Assembly: GCF_019891395.1 (NCBI RefSeq)
Contig: NZ_CP078143.1
Coordinates: 2,989,001-3,053,000 of the forward strand
Origin: Nitratireductor kimnyeongensis
Lineage (GTDB): Bacteria > Pseudomonadota > Alphaproteobacteria > Rhizobiales > Rhizobiaceae
Length of the DNA: 64,000 nt
Direction of reading: 5' to 3'
The translations under genes and the position numbers were made by a program. Below, in pieces: positions 35,541 through 45,135 of this stretch. Below the pieces are notes generated by a model, which was not told the DNA's origin, ran no database searches, and saw nothing but the letters and a program-made list of their open reading frames with translations. Numbering within the stretch: position 1 is the stretch's first letter; every line of letters starts with the position of its first letter.

Positions 35541-36446
35541 ATGCCGGCAGCCCTTACTCATCTCGCAAGGCTGGAAGCCGAGGCAATCCACATTTTCCGC
35601 GAAGTGGCGGCGACATTCACAAAGCCGGTGATGCTCTATTCCGTCGGAAAGGATTCCTCGGTGCTCATGCATCTGGCGATGAAGGCGTTTTATCCCGCCA
35701 AGCCGCCTTTTCCCTTTCTGCATGTGGATACGACCTGGAAGTTCCGGGAGATGATCGCGTTCCGGGACCGGATGGCGAAGGAAAAAGGCTTCGACCTCCT
35801 TGTGCATATCAATGAAGAGGGGGTGCGCGACGGCATCAACCCGTTTGAACACGGTTCCAACACCCACACCCATGTGATGAAGACGGTGGCGCTGCGCCAG
35901 GCCCTCGACAAATACGGTTTTGATGCGGCCTTTGGTGGCGCGCGGCGCGACGAGGAAAAGAGCCGCGCCAAGGAGCGCATTTTCTCATTTCGCTCTGCAG
36001 GTCATGCCTGGGACCCGAAGAACCAGCGGCCGGAGATGTGGAAGATCTACAACACGCGCGTGGCACCGGGTGAATCGATCCGCGTCTTCCCGCTCTCCAA
36101 CTGGACCGAGCAGGACATCTGGCAATACATCCTGCAGGAGAACATTCCCATTGTGCCCCTCTACTTCGCCGCCAAACGGCCGGTGGTGGACAGGGATGGC
36201 ATGACGATCATGGTCGATGATGACCGGATGCGCCTTCTGCCGGGCGAAAAGGTGGAAGAGCGGATGGTCCGTTTCCGCACGCTTGGTTGCTACCCGTTGA
36301 CGGGGGCCATCCCCTCGAACGCGACCACTCTCGAGGAGATTGTCGGCGAGATGCTGACGGCCCGCACGTCTGAACGGCAGGGGCGTCTGATCGACCGCGA
36401 TGAGGCGGGCTCCATGGAAAAGAAGAAGCGTGAAGGGTATTTCTGA
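35541..36446 (+). CDS. cysD: Sulfate adenylyltransferase subunit 2
   Basis: A 301-residue ATP-alpha-hydrolase-fold subunit of ATP sulfurylase that forms adenosine 5'-phosphosulfate. The PP-loop motif is [20 protein letters not shown], followed by [35 protein letters not shown] and [15 protein letters not shown]. The ATG at 35541 has AAGAAGG about 8 bases upstream; a longer frame begins at 35469 but does not match. It precedes cysNC by 2 bases, so the two are co-translated. In the 226-base leader I noted a short stem at 35383-35399 (TTCCCT/AGGGAA), of unknown role. Confidence 0.95.
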   Translation: MPAALTHLARLEAEAIHIFREVAATFTKPVMLYSVGKDSSVLMHLAMKAFYPAKPPFPFLHVDTTWKFREMIAFRDRMAKEKGFDLLVHINEEGVRDGINPFEHGSNTHTHVMKTVALRQALDKYGFDAAFGGARRDEEKSRAKERIFSFRSAGHAWDPKNQRPEMWKIYNTRVAPGESIRVFPLSNWTEQDIWQYILQENIPIVPLYFAAKRPVVDRDGMTIMVDDDRMRLLPGEKVEERMVRFRTLGCYPLTGAIPSNATTLEEIVGEMLTARTSERQGRLIDRDEAGSMEKKKREGYF

Positions 36447-36448
36447 TC

Positions 36449-38368
36449 ATGTTGACCGGCAACAAAGCGCCCGTGGGTGAAGAAGACACGGCTCCGGTCG
36501 ATATTCGCGACTATGTGGCCGGACAGGAGAACAAGGGGCTCTTGCGCTTTTTGACCTGCGGATCGGTGGACGATGGCAAGTCGACGTTGATCGGGCGTCT
36601 CCTGTTCGACACCAAGCTGATCTTCGAAGACCAACTGGCAGCACTGGAAAAGGATTCCCGCAAGCACGGCACGGCCGGCGACGAGATCGATTTCGCACTG
36701 CTGGTGGACGGCCTGGAGGCGGAACGCGAGCAGGGCATCACCATCGACGTGGCCTATCGCTTCTTTTCCACACCGCGCCGCAAGTTCATCGTGGCCGACA
36801 CACCGGGCCACGAACAATATACCCGTAACATGGCGACGGGTGCCTCCACAGCCGATCTTGCCATCGTTCTGGTGGACGCGCGTCAGGGTATTCTGCCACA
36901 GACACGGCGGCATTCGATCATCGCCTCGCTTCTGGGGGTCCGTCATATCGTGGTGGCGGTGAACAAGATCGACCTCGTCGGTTTTGACGAGACTGTGTTC
37001 GAGCGGATTTCCGCCGAGTATCGCGCCTTTGCCGAAGAGCTCGGTTTCCATTCGATCCAGCCGATCCCCATGTCTGCGCGCTACGGCGACAATGTCACCC
37101 GTTCGTCGGAGCAAACGCCCTGGTATGCGGGGCCGACGCTGCTCGAACATCTGGAAACTGTCGATATCGCGGTCGAGGCGGAAGGCCGCCCGTTCCGTTT
37201 TCCCGTTCAATATGTCTCCCGGCCCAATCTGGATTTCCGCGGTTTCGCGGGCACTGTGGCCTCTGGCCATATCGCTGTCGGCGATCCGGTAACCGTTGCA
37301 AAGTCGGGAAAACAGACACGCATTCGGCGCATCGTCACCCAGGACGGCGATCTGGATGTCGCATCCGAGGGGCAGGCCGTGACGCTTGTGCTTGAGGATG
37401 AGGTAGAGCTTTCGCGCGGCAATATGCTGGTGACACCGGAAGCGCGACCGCATGTGGCCGATCAGTTTGCGGCTACGCTCGTGTGGTTCGATGAAAACCC
37501 GCTTCTGCCGGGGCGCTCCTACATTCTGCGCACCGAGACGGACGAGGTGTCGGCCACGGTGAGTCACCTCAAGCACCGCCGCAACATCAACAATTTTGCC
37601 GAAGAAGCGGCCACATGCCTCAATCTGAACGAGGTGGGGCTGTGCAATTTTTCGACACAGGCACCGATAGCCTTCGATGCCTTCCGCGACAATCGCGTTA
37701 CAGGCGCATTTATTCTGATCGACCGGCTGACCAATGCAACGGTGGGTGCAGGCATGATCGAATGGCCGCTGCGCCGTGCCGCCAACATTCACTGGCAGGC
37801 GCTCGATGTTACGCGGCAGTCCCGCGCGGCGCTGAAGCATCAAAAACCGGCTGTGCTCTGGTTCACCGGGCTGTCCGGTTCGGGCAAGTCGACCATCGCC
37901 AGCCTGCTTGAAAAGAAGCTGCACGCATCCGGCCGGCACACCTATGTGCTTGACGGCGACAATGTCCGCCATGGATTGAACCGAGACCTCGGCTTTACGG
38001 ATGCCGACCGGGTGGAGAATATCCGTCGTGTGGCCGAAACCGCCAAACTGATGGCGGATGCCGGACTGATCGTGCTCGTATCGTTTATCTCGCCTTTCAG
38101 GGCAGAACGGCGCATGGCGCGCGAACTGATGAACGACGGAGAGTTCGTGGAGGTGTTCGTGGACACGCCATTCGAGGAATGCGCCAGACGCGACCCGAAA
38201 GGTTTGTATGCCAAGGCCCTCAAGGGTGAAATCAAGAATTTCACCGGTGTCGACTCCCCCTATGAGACCCCTGAAAAGGCTGATATTCACGTCGAGACGA
38301 CGGCCCGAGCGCCGGAAGAACTGGTGGACGAAATCGAAGCCTGGCTGCGGGAGCGCGGCTATTGCTGA
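36449..38368 (+). CDS. cysNC: Bifunctional sulfate adenylyltransferase subunit 1 / adenylylsulfate kinase
   Basis: A 639-residue fusion. The N-terminal GTPase CysN has P-loop GSVDDGKS at residues 38-45, [11 protein letters not shown] and NKIDLVG, followed by beta-barrel domains. The C-terminal APS kinase CysC starts near residue 460 with [17 protein letters not shown] (P-loop about 474-481), then [15 protein letters not shown] and [17 protein letters not shown]. Together with cysD it makes PAPS in two steps. Fused CysNC is usual in rhizobia; a NodQ role would need nod genes, none of which are here. PAPS may serve cysteine synthesis or sulfation of glycans. Confidence 0.96.
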   Translation: MLTGNKAPVGEEDTAPVDIRDYVAGQENKGLLRFLTCGSVDDGKSTLIGRLLFDTKLIFEDQLAALEKDSRKHGTAGDEIDFALLVDGLEAEREQGITIDVAYRFFSTPRRKFIVADTPGHEQYTRNMATGASTADLAIVLVDARQGILPQTRRHSIIASLLGVRHIVVAVNKIDLVGFDETVFERISAEYRAFAEELGFHSIQPIPMSARYGDNVTRSSEQTPWYAGPTLLEHLETVDIAVEAEGRPFRFPVQYVSRPNLDFRGFAGTVASGHIAVGDPVTVAKSGKQTRIRRIVTQDGDLDVASEGQAVTLVLEDEVELSRGNMLVTPEARPHVADQFAATLVWFDENPLLPGRSYILRTETDEVSATVSHLKHRRNINNFAEEAATCLNLNEVGLCNFSTQAPIAFDAFRDNRVTGAFILIDRLTNATVGAGMIEWPLRRAANIHWQALDVTRQSRAALKHQKPAVLWFTGLSGSGKSTIASLLEKKLHASGRHTYVLDGDNVRHGLNRDLGFTDADRVENIRRVAETAKLMADAGLIVLVSFISPFRAERRMARELMNDGEFVEVFVDTPFEECARRDPKGLYAKALKGEIKNFTGVDSPYETPEKADIHVETTARAPEELVDEIEAWLRERGYC

Positions 38369-38397
38369 TTTCTTGAACGCGAAAGACAGACTGTTTC

Positions 38398-39201
38398 ATG
38401 GGCATGTTGAAGGATGACGCGGCGCTGCTGGCGCTGTTCGAGCAATTGGCGCTCGCAGCGGGTGCCGCGATCATGCGGCATTATGATGCCGGTTGCGAAG
38501 TCCATCAGAAAGCGGATGATACACCCGTTACAGCTGCGGACCGGGCCGCCGAGAAGGTGATCCTTGACGGGTTCAGGGATGCCGGGCTCGCAACGCCATG
38601 TGTTTCGGAAGAAGCGGCTTCCGGCGGCGTCATCCCCGTATGCGGAGATGGCGATTTCATTCTCGTGGATCCGCTGGACGGCACACGCGAATTCATTGCA
38701 CGGCGGCCGGATTTCACGGTCAATATCGGTTTGATCCGCGATGGTGTGCCTGTCGCGGGGGTGATCTTCGCGCCGGCGCGTGATCTGTTGTATTCCGCAC
38801 GCTCCGGTGCCGCGTTTGAAGTCATGATGGTCGATGGTCAGCCTGACGAGCGCCGCACAATCCGGGCCCGGCCGCGACAGGACCCGCCCGTTATCGTCGC
38901 CAGCCGGTCGCACTGCACCGACCAGACCCGAGCTTTCATCGACCGCCATCCCGGTGCCGAAACGACGTCTATTGGCTCGTCACTGAAATTCTGCATGATT
39001 GCCCGGGGCGACGCGGACCTCTATCCGCGCTTTGGCCCCACCATGCAGTGGGACACCGCAGCGGGTGATGCGATCCTGCGGGCGGCTGGTGGCATGGCGC
39101 GCACGCTGGACGGCGCTCCGCTCACTTACGGCCCGAAAGACGGAGAGGGGCTGAAGGCTTTCGCGAGCCCCTTCTTCATCGCCGAAACTGCGCCGGCCTG
39201 A
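38398..39201 (+). CDS. cysQ: 3'(2'),5'-bisphosphate nucleotidase
   Basis: A 267-residue inositol-monophosphatase-superfamily enzyme that hydrolyses PAP (and PAPS) to AMP, removing an inhibitory by-product of sulfur metabolism. Metal motifs are present: the Glu pair in VSEEAAS, DPLDGTREF, and WDTAAGDAILRAAGG. It starts 29 bases after cysNC, and the placement fits a sulfate-assimilation operon. The stop TGA (39199-39201) directly abuts the stop of the convergent sugar-kinase gene, so the sequence TGATCA serves both. Confidence 0.93.
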   Translation: MGMLKDDAALLALFEQLALAAGAAIMRHYDAGCEVHQKADDTPVTAADRAAEKVILDGFRDAGLATPCVSEEAASGGVIPVCGDGDFILVDPLDGTREFIARRPDFTVNIGLIRDGVPVAGVIFAPARDLLYSARSGAAFEVMMVDGQPDERRTIRARPRQDPPVIVASRSHCTDQTRAFIDRHPGAETTSIGSSLKFCMIARGDADLYPRFGPTMQWDTAAGDAILRAAGGMARTLDGAPLTYGPKDGEGLKAFASPFFIAETAPA

Positions 39202-40131
39202 TCAGGTCGGCGGAAGCTCGTTTCTCCATGGCGGATTGGCTCCGGCGCGGGAGACGGTGACGGCGGCGGCACGCGATGCAAAGGCGATTGCTTTTGCAAT
39301 CTGCGCCTCATCAAGCGCGGCAATTTTCTCCTTAGTCAGGTGCCCATCCTCTTCAAGAACCGCGAGAAGCGCGCCGTTGAACGTGTCGCCGGCGCCGACC
39401 GTATCGACCACCTCGACGGGCGTAGCCGGAACGAACTGCTTTCGCGATTTGGTGTAGGCGGTTGCGCCCTTGCCGCCATCGGTGAGGATGATCAGGCTCG
39501 GGCCACAATCCAGCCAGCGCGCGATGATCTCGTCTGCGCTGCCGGTTTCTGCAAACCAGTCGAGGTCGTCCGCCGAGATCTTGATGATATCAGCCTTTTC
39601 GACCATGCGGACGATGCGCGCGCGGTGGACGTTCACATTGGTGATGAAGGCAGGCCGAATGTTGGGGTCGAGCATGATGACGCGGTTTTTGGCCTCGCGT
39701 GCCATGAACGCTTCATAGGCCGAACCACAGGGTTCTGAAACCAGGCTGATGCCGCCGAAAAGCATCGCCGAGACGTCGTCTGTGATGTTGGGCAGATTTG
39801 ATGGCTCGATCATGCGACCGGCTGTGCCCTCGTCATAGAAATTATACTCGGCTTGCCCGTCGACGAGGGTCACGAAGGCGAGCGTGGTGGGGCGGCTTGA
39901 AACCTGTGCGAGGGAAAGATTCACATGGCTTTCCGCAAGCTTGTCCTGCAGCATCCGTCCGAAAAGGTCATCTGAAAGCCCGGTGAAAAATCCGCACGCC
40001 ACGCCAAGGCGTGCAATGGCAATGGCGCTGTTGAAAACCGCGCCGCCCGTATAGGGAGCAAACGCAGCCTCGCCCTGGCCGGTTTGGCGCGGCAACATGT
40101 CGATCAGCGCTTCACCGCAGCAAAGGATCAT
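39202..40131 (-). CDS. PfkB family carbohydrate kinase (fructokinase-like)
   Basis: A 309-residue ribokinase-family kinase. N-terminal MILCCGEALIDMLPRQTGQ, first PfkB signature region GGAVFNSAIAIARLG, second signature DTVGAGDTFNGALLAVL with the catalytic Asp, and ATP-binding ILTDGGKGATAYT. The closest named role is fructokinase, phosphorylating fructose to fructose-6-phosphate, but other sugars are possible. The ATG at 40131 gives the family start. It converges on cysQ with no gap between stop codons. No transporter gene for a sugar is adjacent. Confidence 0.9.
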   Translation of the reverse strand: MILCCGEALIDMLPRQTGQGEAAFAPYTGGAVFNSAIAIARLGVACGFFTGLSDDLFGRMLQDKLAESHVNLSLAQVSSRPTTLAFVTLVDGQAEYNFYDEGTAGRMIEPSNLPNITDDVSAMLFGGISLVSEPCGSAYEAFMAREAKNRVIMLDPNIRPAFITNVNVHRARIVRMVEKADIIKISADDLDWFAETGSADEIIARWLDCGPSLIILTDGGKGATAYTKSRKQFVPATPVEVVDTVGAGDTFNGALLAVLEEDGHLTKEKIAALDEAQIAKAIAFASRAAAVTVSRAGANPPWRNELPPT

Positions 40132-40216
40132 GGATAGCCTCCCGTTTGTCCTTCTTCGGGGTTCTCCCACCCCTTTCATCAAGGAGCAGTCTGGTTACGC
40201 GGAAAGGCACTTCCAT

Positions 40217-43200
40217 TCAATGGAAATTCCGGCCCTTGGGCAGGACGCGGACATCGCGTGGGTGCCGCCAGAGATTTTGCGTGGTGCCAGGCTTTTCGTT
40301 CTGCATCTCCACACCCTGATCGGACATTGCGACCATCAGGTCCGGTGTCGTGTCGATGAGACGCCGTGCGACCACGTGGATGACATTGCTTTCCTTCTGA
40401 AGAATGCCCTCTACCGTCACCATGCGTGCACCGAAGACGATGCGACGAAAACGCTGGAAGACACGCGGCCAGACGATGATGTTGGCGATGCCGGTCTCGT
40501 CTTCCAGCGTCATGAAGATGACGCCGCTGGCGGTGCCCGGGCGTTGACGCACCAGAACGAGGCCGGACACACGCACGAAGCGGCCTGCCGGGGTCTCGCC
40601 AAGGGCGCGGGTTTTCAGGACGCGGCGCCTGTCCAGTAAACGGCGCAGGAAGGAGACGGGATGCGCCTTGAGCGAAAGACCCAGCGTACCGTAGTCCTCC
40701 ACCACCTGTTCGCCGGGGAGGAGATCCGGCAGTGTAACGCTTTCTTCTTGCTGAAGGGGGATTGCGGCCGCGCTTTTGGCGCTGGCAAAGAGCGGCAGTT
40801 CTTCCGCTGCCGCGCGCACGCCCTGATGGCCGCTCAGCCCGCGCACTTCCCAAAGGGCAGCGCGCCGGTCGAGCCCTAGAGAGCGGAAGGCATCGGCCTC
40901 GGCCAGCCGGCGTAGCGAAAACATGTCGATGCCGGAACGGAAATAAAGATCGCGCACATTGGCGAAAGGACCTGCTTCACGAGCGGCCATGATTTTCAGG
41001 CCCGCTGCCTCGCGCATGCCGTCCACCTGGCGCAGGCCGAGCCGCAATGCATGGCTGATCGCACGGGGCTTTGCTGCCGGCTCTAGCGAGTGGTCCCAGG
41101 CGCTGTGGTTGATATCGACAGGTCGCGTCTCACCGCCATGGTCGCGAAAATCACGCACGATGGAGGAGGCAGAATAAAAACCCATGGGCTGCGAATTCAA
41201 AAGCGAGCAGGCAAAGACATCGGGGTAGTGGCATTTGAGCCAGGAGGAGGCGTAGGCGAGCAGCGCGAAACTGGCCGAATGGCTTTCGGGAAAGCCGTAA
41301 TCGCTAAAACCTTTCATCTGGTTGAAACAGCGCTCGGCGAAATCGGGCGTGTAATTGTTGGCCAACATGCCTTTGATGAAATCCTCGCGGAACTGGTCGA
41401 TCGTGCCTGTACGGCGGAAGCTTGCCATGGCCCGGCGCAGCCGGTCAGCCTTTTCCGGCGAGAAACCGGCAGCCACGATGGCGATCTTCATTGCCTGTTC
41501 CTGAAAGAGCGGTACGCCGAGTGTCTTCTGGAGCACGGCACGCAATTCTTCGGAGGGGTAATCTACATCTTCCTCGTCATTGCGCCGGCGCAGATAGGGA
41601 TGAACCATATCTCCCTGGATGGGGCCGGGGCGGACGATGGCAATTTCGATCACGAGATCATAGAAATTTCTGGGTTTCAGACGCGGCAGCATCGACATCT
41701 GGGCCCGGCTTTCGATCTGAAAGACACCGATCGTGTCGGCCCGCTGGATCATCGCATAGGTGGGCCCATCGTCACGGGGCACGGAGGCAAGCGTGTGGGT
41801 TATTCCATAGTGCTCCCGCAAAAGGTCGAAACTCTTGCGCAGGCAGGTGAGCATGCCGAGCGAAAGCACGTCCACCTTGAGTATGTTGAGGGCATCGAGA
41901 TCGTCCTTGTCCCATTCCACCATGGTGCGGTCTTTCATGGCGGCATTGGCGATGGGCACGATCTCGCTCAAGGGCGAGTGCGTGAGCACGAAACCGCCCA
42001 CATGCTGGGAGAGATGACGCGGAAAGCCAATCAACTGCCTGACAAGCAGTAAAGTCTGGCGCAGCCTTGGGTCGGTGGGGTCGAGACCGGCTTCGCGCAC
42101 CTGGTCTGCGGCGGGCGTTTTTTCCGAATGGCCCCAGACAAGCCCGGTCATGGCGGCCACTACATCGGGCGAAAGCCCCATCGCCTTGCCCGCCTCGCGC
42201 ACGGCGCTGCGCGTGCGGTAGGAAATGACAGTGGCGGCAAGCCCGGCCCGGTGGCGGCCGTATTTGCCGTAGATATACTGCATCACCTCCTCGCGCCGCT
42301 CATGCTCGAAATCGACGTCGATGTCCGGCGGCTCGCCGCGCTCGGCGGAAATGAAGCGCTCGAACAGAAGATCGATCTCGGTCGGGTTGACCGAAGTGAC
42401 ACCAAGGCAATAGCAGACAACCGAATTGGCCGCCGAACCGCGCCCCTGGCACAGGATGGGCGGCTCCTGCGTACGGGCGAAGCGCACGATATCGTGCACC
42501 GTGAGAAAATAGGCAGCATATTCAAGCTGGCCGATCAGCTTCAACTCATGATCGATAAGGGACCGAACCTTTGAGGGAATACCTTCCGGGAAACGCTCTT
42601 TTGCACCGAGCCAGGTGAGACGCTCCAGCTCTTCCTGCGGTGTGGCGCTTTCTCCGTTCGATTCCTTCGGATAGTCGAAGGACAACGCGTCGAGCGAAAA
42701 ACGGCAATCATCCATGAGCGCCACGGAGCGGACGATGGCCTCCTCATGGCCGCGTAGGAGGCGCGCCATCTCTTCCGGAGGCTTGAGATGCCGCTCGGCA
42801 TTGCGTTCAAGGCGAAAGCCCGCCTCGTCGATGGTGCAATGGTTGCGAATGCAGGTGAGAAGATCCTGCAAGGGGCGGCGGGCCGGCGTGTGGTAGAGCA
42901 CGTCATTGGTGGCGACGAGCGGCGTGCCGCAGGCGGCGGCGAGCACGGCAAGACGGTGCTGGCGGGCGTCGTCATTGGCCCGGCGGTAGGGTGTCAACGC
43001 GAGAAAGACGTCGCCGGGAAAGAGGGTGGCGAGGCGACGGAGCTTTTCCTCGAAATCCGTCCCGAAATCATAGGGCGGCATGGCGATGAGGCGCTGGCCA
43101 TGGCCGAGCTCTTCGAGATTGTCCATGTGCAGGTGGCACTCGCCCTTCGACGCGCGGCGGTTGCCATTGGTCAAGAGCTGGGTGAGGCGGCCATAGGCAT

Positions 43201-43558
43201 CCCTGTCCGTTGGGAAGCACAATGTTTCGAAACCGTCCCGCATGACCAGCCGCGCACCGACCACGAGGCGGATTTTCTGGGCCTTTGCCTCGACATGAGC
43301 GCGCACGACCCCTGCCAGCGTGTTGCGGTCGGCGATGCCGATGGCGGCATGGCCAAGTTGGGCGGCCTCAGCCACCAGTTCACGTGGATGGGAGGCACCG
43401 CGCAGAAAACTGTAATTGCTGGTGACGCCAAGTTCGGCGAAGGCAGGCGGCGGTGGAGAAGAGCGTGATTTCGGGATGGATGCGGCGGCAGAGATGGCGT
43501 TCTCTGCCCCCTCCGCGCTTTCAAAGGTGATAACCGGCTCTGTGGGTTTCCCGTTCAT
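40217..43558 (-). CDS. dnaE2: Error-prone DNA polymerase III alpha subunit, DnaE2/ImuC
   Basis: A 1113-residue C-family polymerase that performs mutagenic lesion bypass with ImuA and ImuB. The N-terminal PHP domain starts FAELGVTSNYSFLRGASHP. The palm has the catalytic acidic motif PPDIDVDFEHERREEV, with LCQGRGSAANSVVCYCLGV before it. The KAxSFRRTGTIDQF-type thumb/fingers region and a C-terminal OB-fold (FVRVSGLVLVRQRPGTASGVIFMTLEDETG) complete it. Length is normal for DnaE2. The start overlaps the imuB stop by 4 bases, making it the last gene of the LexA-controlled operon. Confidence 0.95.
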   Translation of the reverse strand: MNGKPTEPVITFESAEGAENAISAAASIPKSRSSPPPPAFAELGVTSNYSFLRGASHPRELVAEAAQLGHAAIGIADRNTLAGVVRAHVEAKAQKIRLVVGARLVMRDGFETLCFPTDRDAYGRLTQLLTNGNRRASKGECHLHMDNLEELGHGQRLIAMPPYDFGTDFEEKLRRLATLFPGDVFLALTPYRRANDDARQHRLAVLAAACGTPLVATNDVLYHTPARRPLQDLLTCIRNHCTIDEAGFRLERNAERHLKPPEEMARLLRGHEEAIVRSVALMDDCRFSLDALSFDYPKESNGESATPQEELERLTWLGAKERFPEGIPSKVRSLIDHELKLIGQLEYAAYFLTVHDIVRFARTQEPPILCQGRGSAANSVVCYCLGVTSVNPTEIDLLFERFISAERGEPPDIDVDFEHERREEVMQYIYGKYGRHRAGLAATVISYRTRSAVREAGKAMGLSPDVVAAMTGLVWGHSEKTPAADQVREAGLDPTDPRLRQTLLLVRQLIGFPRHLSQHVGGFVLTHSPLSEIVPIANAAMKDRTMVEWDKDDLDALNILKVDVLSLGMLTCLRKSFDLLREHYGITHTLASVPRDDGPTYAMIQRADTIGVFQIESRAQMSMLPRLKPRNFYDLVIEIAIVRPGPIQGDMVHPYLRRRNDEEDVDYPSEELRAVLQKTLGVPLFQEQAMKIAIVAAGFSPEKADRLRRAMASFRRTGTIDQFREDFIKGMLANNYTPDFAERCFNQMKGFSDYGFPESHSASFALLAYASSWLKCHYPDVFACSLLNSQPMGFYSASSIVRDFRDHGGETRPVDINHSAWDHSLEPAAKPRAISHALRLGLRQVDGMREAAGLKIMAAREAGPFANVRDLYFRSGIDMFSLRRLAEADAFRSLGLDRRAALWEVRGLSGHQGVRAAAEELPLFASAKSAAAIPLQQEESVTLPDLLPGEQVVEDYGTLGLSLKAHPVSFLRRLLDRRRVLKTRALGETPAGRFVRVSGLVLVRQRPGTASGVIFMTLEDETGIANIIVWPRVFQRFRRIVFGARMVTVEGILQKESNVIHVVARRLIDTTPDLMVAMSDQGVEMQNEKPGTTQNLWRHPRDVRVLPKGRNFH

Positions 43559-45135
43559 GCGAAGACCCCGTGGAGGAACCAGCGTGGGGCTTCCTCATCG
43601 CGCTCGTAGAGACCGTCGCGGAAAAGCCAGAAACGCCGGCCTGTATCATCCTCGACGCGAAAATAATCGCGTGTCTTGCGGCTGGCACCGAACGGCGCGC
43701 GCCACCATTCAGGTGCGATGCGTTCCGGCCCCTCGGCGCGGACAACGCGGTGTGCCACACGCCGCCACTCGAACCGGCTGGGCGGCCCGTCGGGGACACC
43801 GGCAAGCGTGGTGACGGGCTCGGGCACAGGGAAAAGAAAGAGTGGCCGGGCAAAGGCTGCGCCATCCTGAATGTGCCGAAGATGAGCCTGCCAGTCATGG
43901 TCGCTGACCTTTCTGAGAACCGGGATGGAGTGGCTCGCCCGCTCGGGCAAGAAACTCGCATAGGGTGCGGCGCGGGTGACATTCTGCGCGCCGAACCGGT
44001 TGACGAGGCGGTCAAGCAGGGGGGCAATATCGCCAGTGCGTCCACTCTGAGGGTCGTCGCTCAGATCCTCCTGCCGCATGGCGAGGTTTTCCACGGCAAG
44101 GGCGGTGAGGCTGGCCGCCTCGAAGCCGAAACCAGCGCGATCGGTGATGCGCTCGAGACGCTCGCCAAGCAGTTGGGCGAGGTGTCCGGCATCGCGCGTG
44201 GCTGTGCTGGTGGCAAGCGGCAGGGCCTCGAACCAGCCATCGACACGGAACAGGCGCAGTTCCATCCGACGTGCGCCTTTGCCAGCCTTCTCCAGCATCG
44301 CGCACAGATCACGCGCAAGGCGTTGAATGGCGATTTCAATTGCCTCCTGCGTCACAATGGGCTCGGCAAAGCGGCAATGCGCGGTATGAAGATGCGGTGG
44401 ATTGAGCGGGCGAAAGCTTTCTTCCTCATGACCAAGGGCTTCGTCCAGCCGACGCAGGGCAAACGGCCCGAAGCGGGCGGCAAGCGGCGCGCGCGGCCTG
44501 CCGATCAGGTCGCCGACATGTTTGAGACCCAGCTTCTCCATGGCCTCGACGGTCTTCTGTTCCAGTCGCAGCGCGCAGACGGGCAGGGGCGCGATATGTT
44601 TGTGGAGTGACTCGCGCGTCAGGATGAGCTTGTCGGCTGGCGCGTGGCGGGCCAACGCCCATGCGCCGCCAATGGTGGGCGCCAGCGCCAGTCGCGCGGT
44701 GAGGCCGAAACCGTCGAGTTTTCTGGCCAGCGTGTCCACCAATGCGGCCTCACCGCCGAAGAGATGGGCGCAGCCGGTGATATCCAGACTGACGCCGTCG
44801 GGGAAATCAGGCCGCGTGAAGGGTGAAAAACACTGACACCAGAGCGCCAGGCGGATGAGCGCGCGCTCGTCACCCTGAAGATCGGCATGAGCGACCTTCA
44901 GGGCAGGGTGAATGGCGCGCGCATCCGCCAGCGCCATGCCTGGCGAAAAGCCGAGCGCGCCGGCTGCCCGGTTGAGAGCGGTGATGCGCTGTCCATTGTC
45001 CGTGGTGGAGACGAGGACCAGCGGCTCTTCATTACGAGGCTTCTGCCCATCTCCGGGAGGCCTCACTCTGCCAGAACGCATGGTCCGGCGCTCGATCGGC
45101 CAGCGGGGCAGGAAGACGGAAAGAAAGCGTTTCAT
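43555..45135 (-). CDS. imuB: Y-family polymerase-like protein ImuB
   Basis: A 526-residue ImuB, a catalytically poor Y-family relative that bridges the clamp to DnaE2. N-terminus MKRFLSVFLPRWPIERRTM, then GVSLDITGCAHLFGGEAALVDTL, which resembles a Y-family palm although the catalytic acidic set looks incomplete. A little-finger-like domain with helix-hairpin KLGLKHVGDLIGRPRAPLAARFG follows. The C-terminal third is rich in Trp/Arg and probably mediates partner contacts. ATG at 45135 matches the family start, although the open frame runs further upstream inside imuA. It overlaps imuA by about 104 bases and dnaE2 by 4. Confidence 0.92.
   Translation of the reverse strand: MKRFLSVFLPRWPIERRTMRSGRVRPPGDGQKPRNEEPLVLVSTTDNGQRITALNRAAGALGFSPGMALADARAIHPALKVAHADLQGDERALIRLALWCQCFSPFTRPDFPDGVSLDITGCAHLFGGEAALVDTLARKLDGFGLTARLALAPTIGGAWALARHAPADKLILTRESLHKHIAPLPVCALRLEQKTVEAMEKLGLKHVGDLIGRPRAPLAARFGPFALRRLDEALGHEEESFRPLNPPHLHTAHCRFAEPIVTQEAIEIAIQRLARDLCAMLEKAGKGARRMELRLFRVDGWFEALPLATSTATRDAGHLAQLLGERLERITDRAGFGFEAASLTALAVENLAMRQEDLSDDPQSGRTGDIAPLLDRLVNRFGAQNVTRAAPYASFLPERASHSIPVLRKVSDHDWQAHLRHIQDGAAFARPLFLFPVPEPVTTLAGVPDGPPSRFEWRRVAHRVVRAEGPERIAPEWWRAPFGASRKTRDYFRVEDDTGRRFWLFRDGLYERDEEAPRWFLHGVFA

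Noticed and set aside
36290..38290. 666-codon minus-strand frame
   Set aside because: It lies antisense to cysNC, whose P-loops and domains are intact; no known motifs in the antisense product.
36449..38368. NodQ (nodulation sulfation) assignment for cysNC
   Set aside because: No nod genes or nod box in the window; a general sulfate activation role is simpler.
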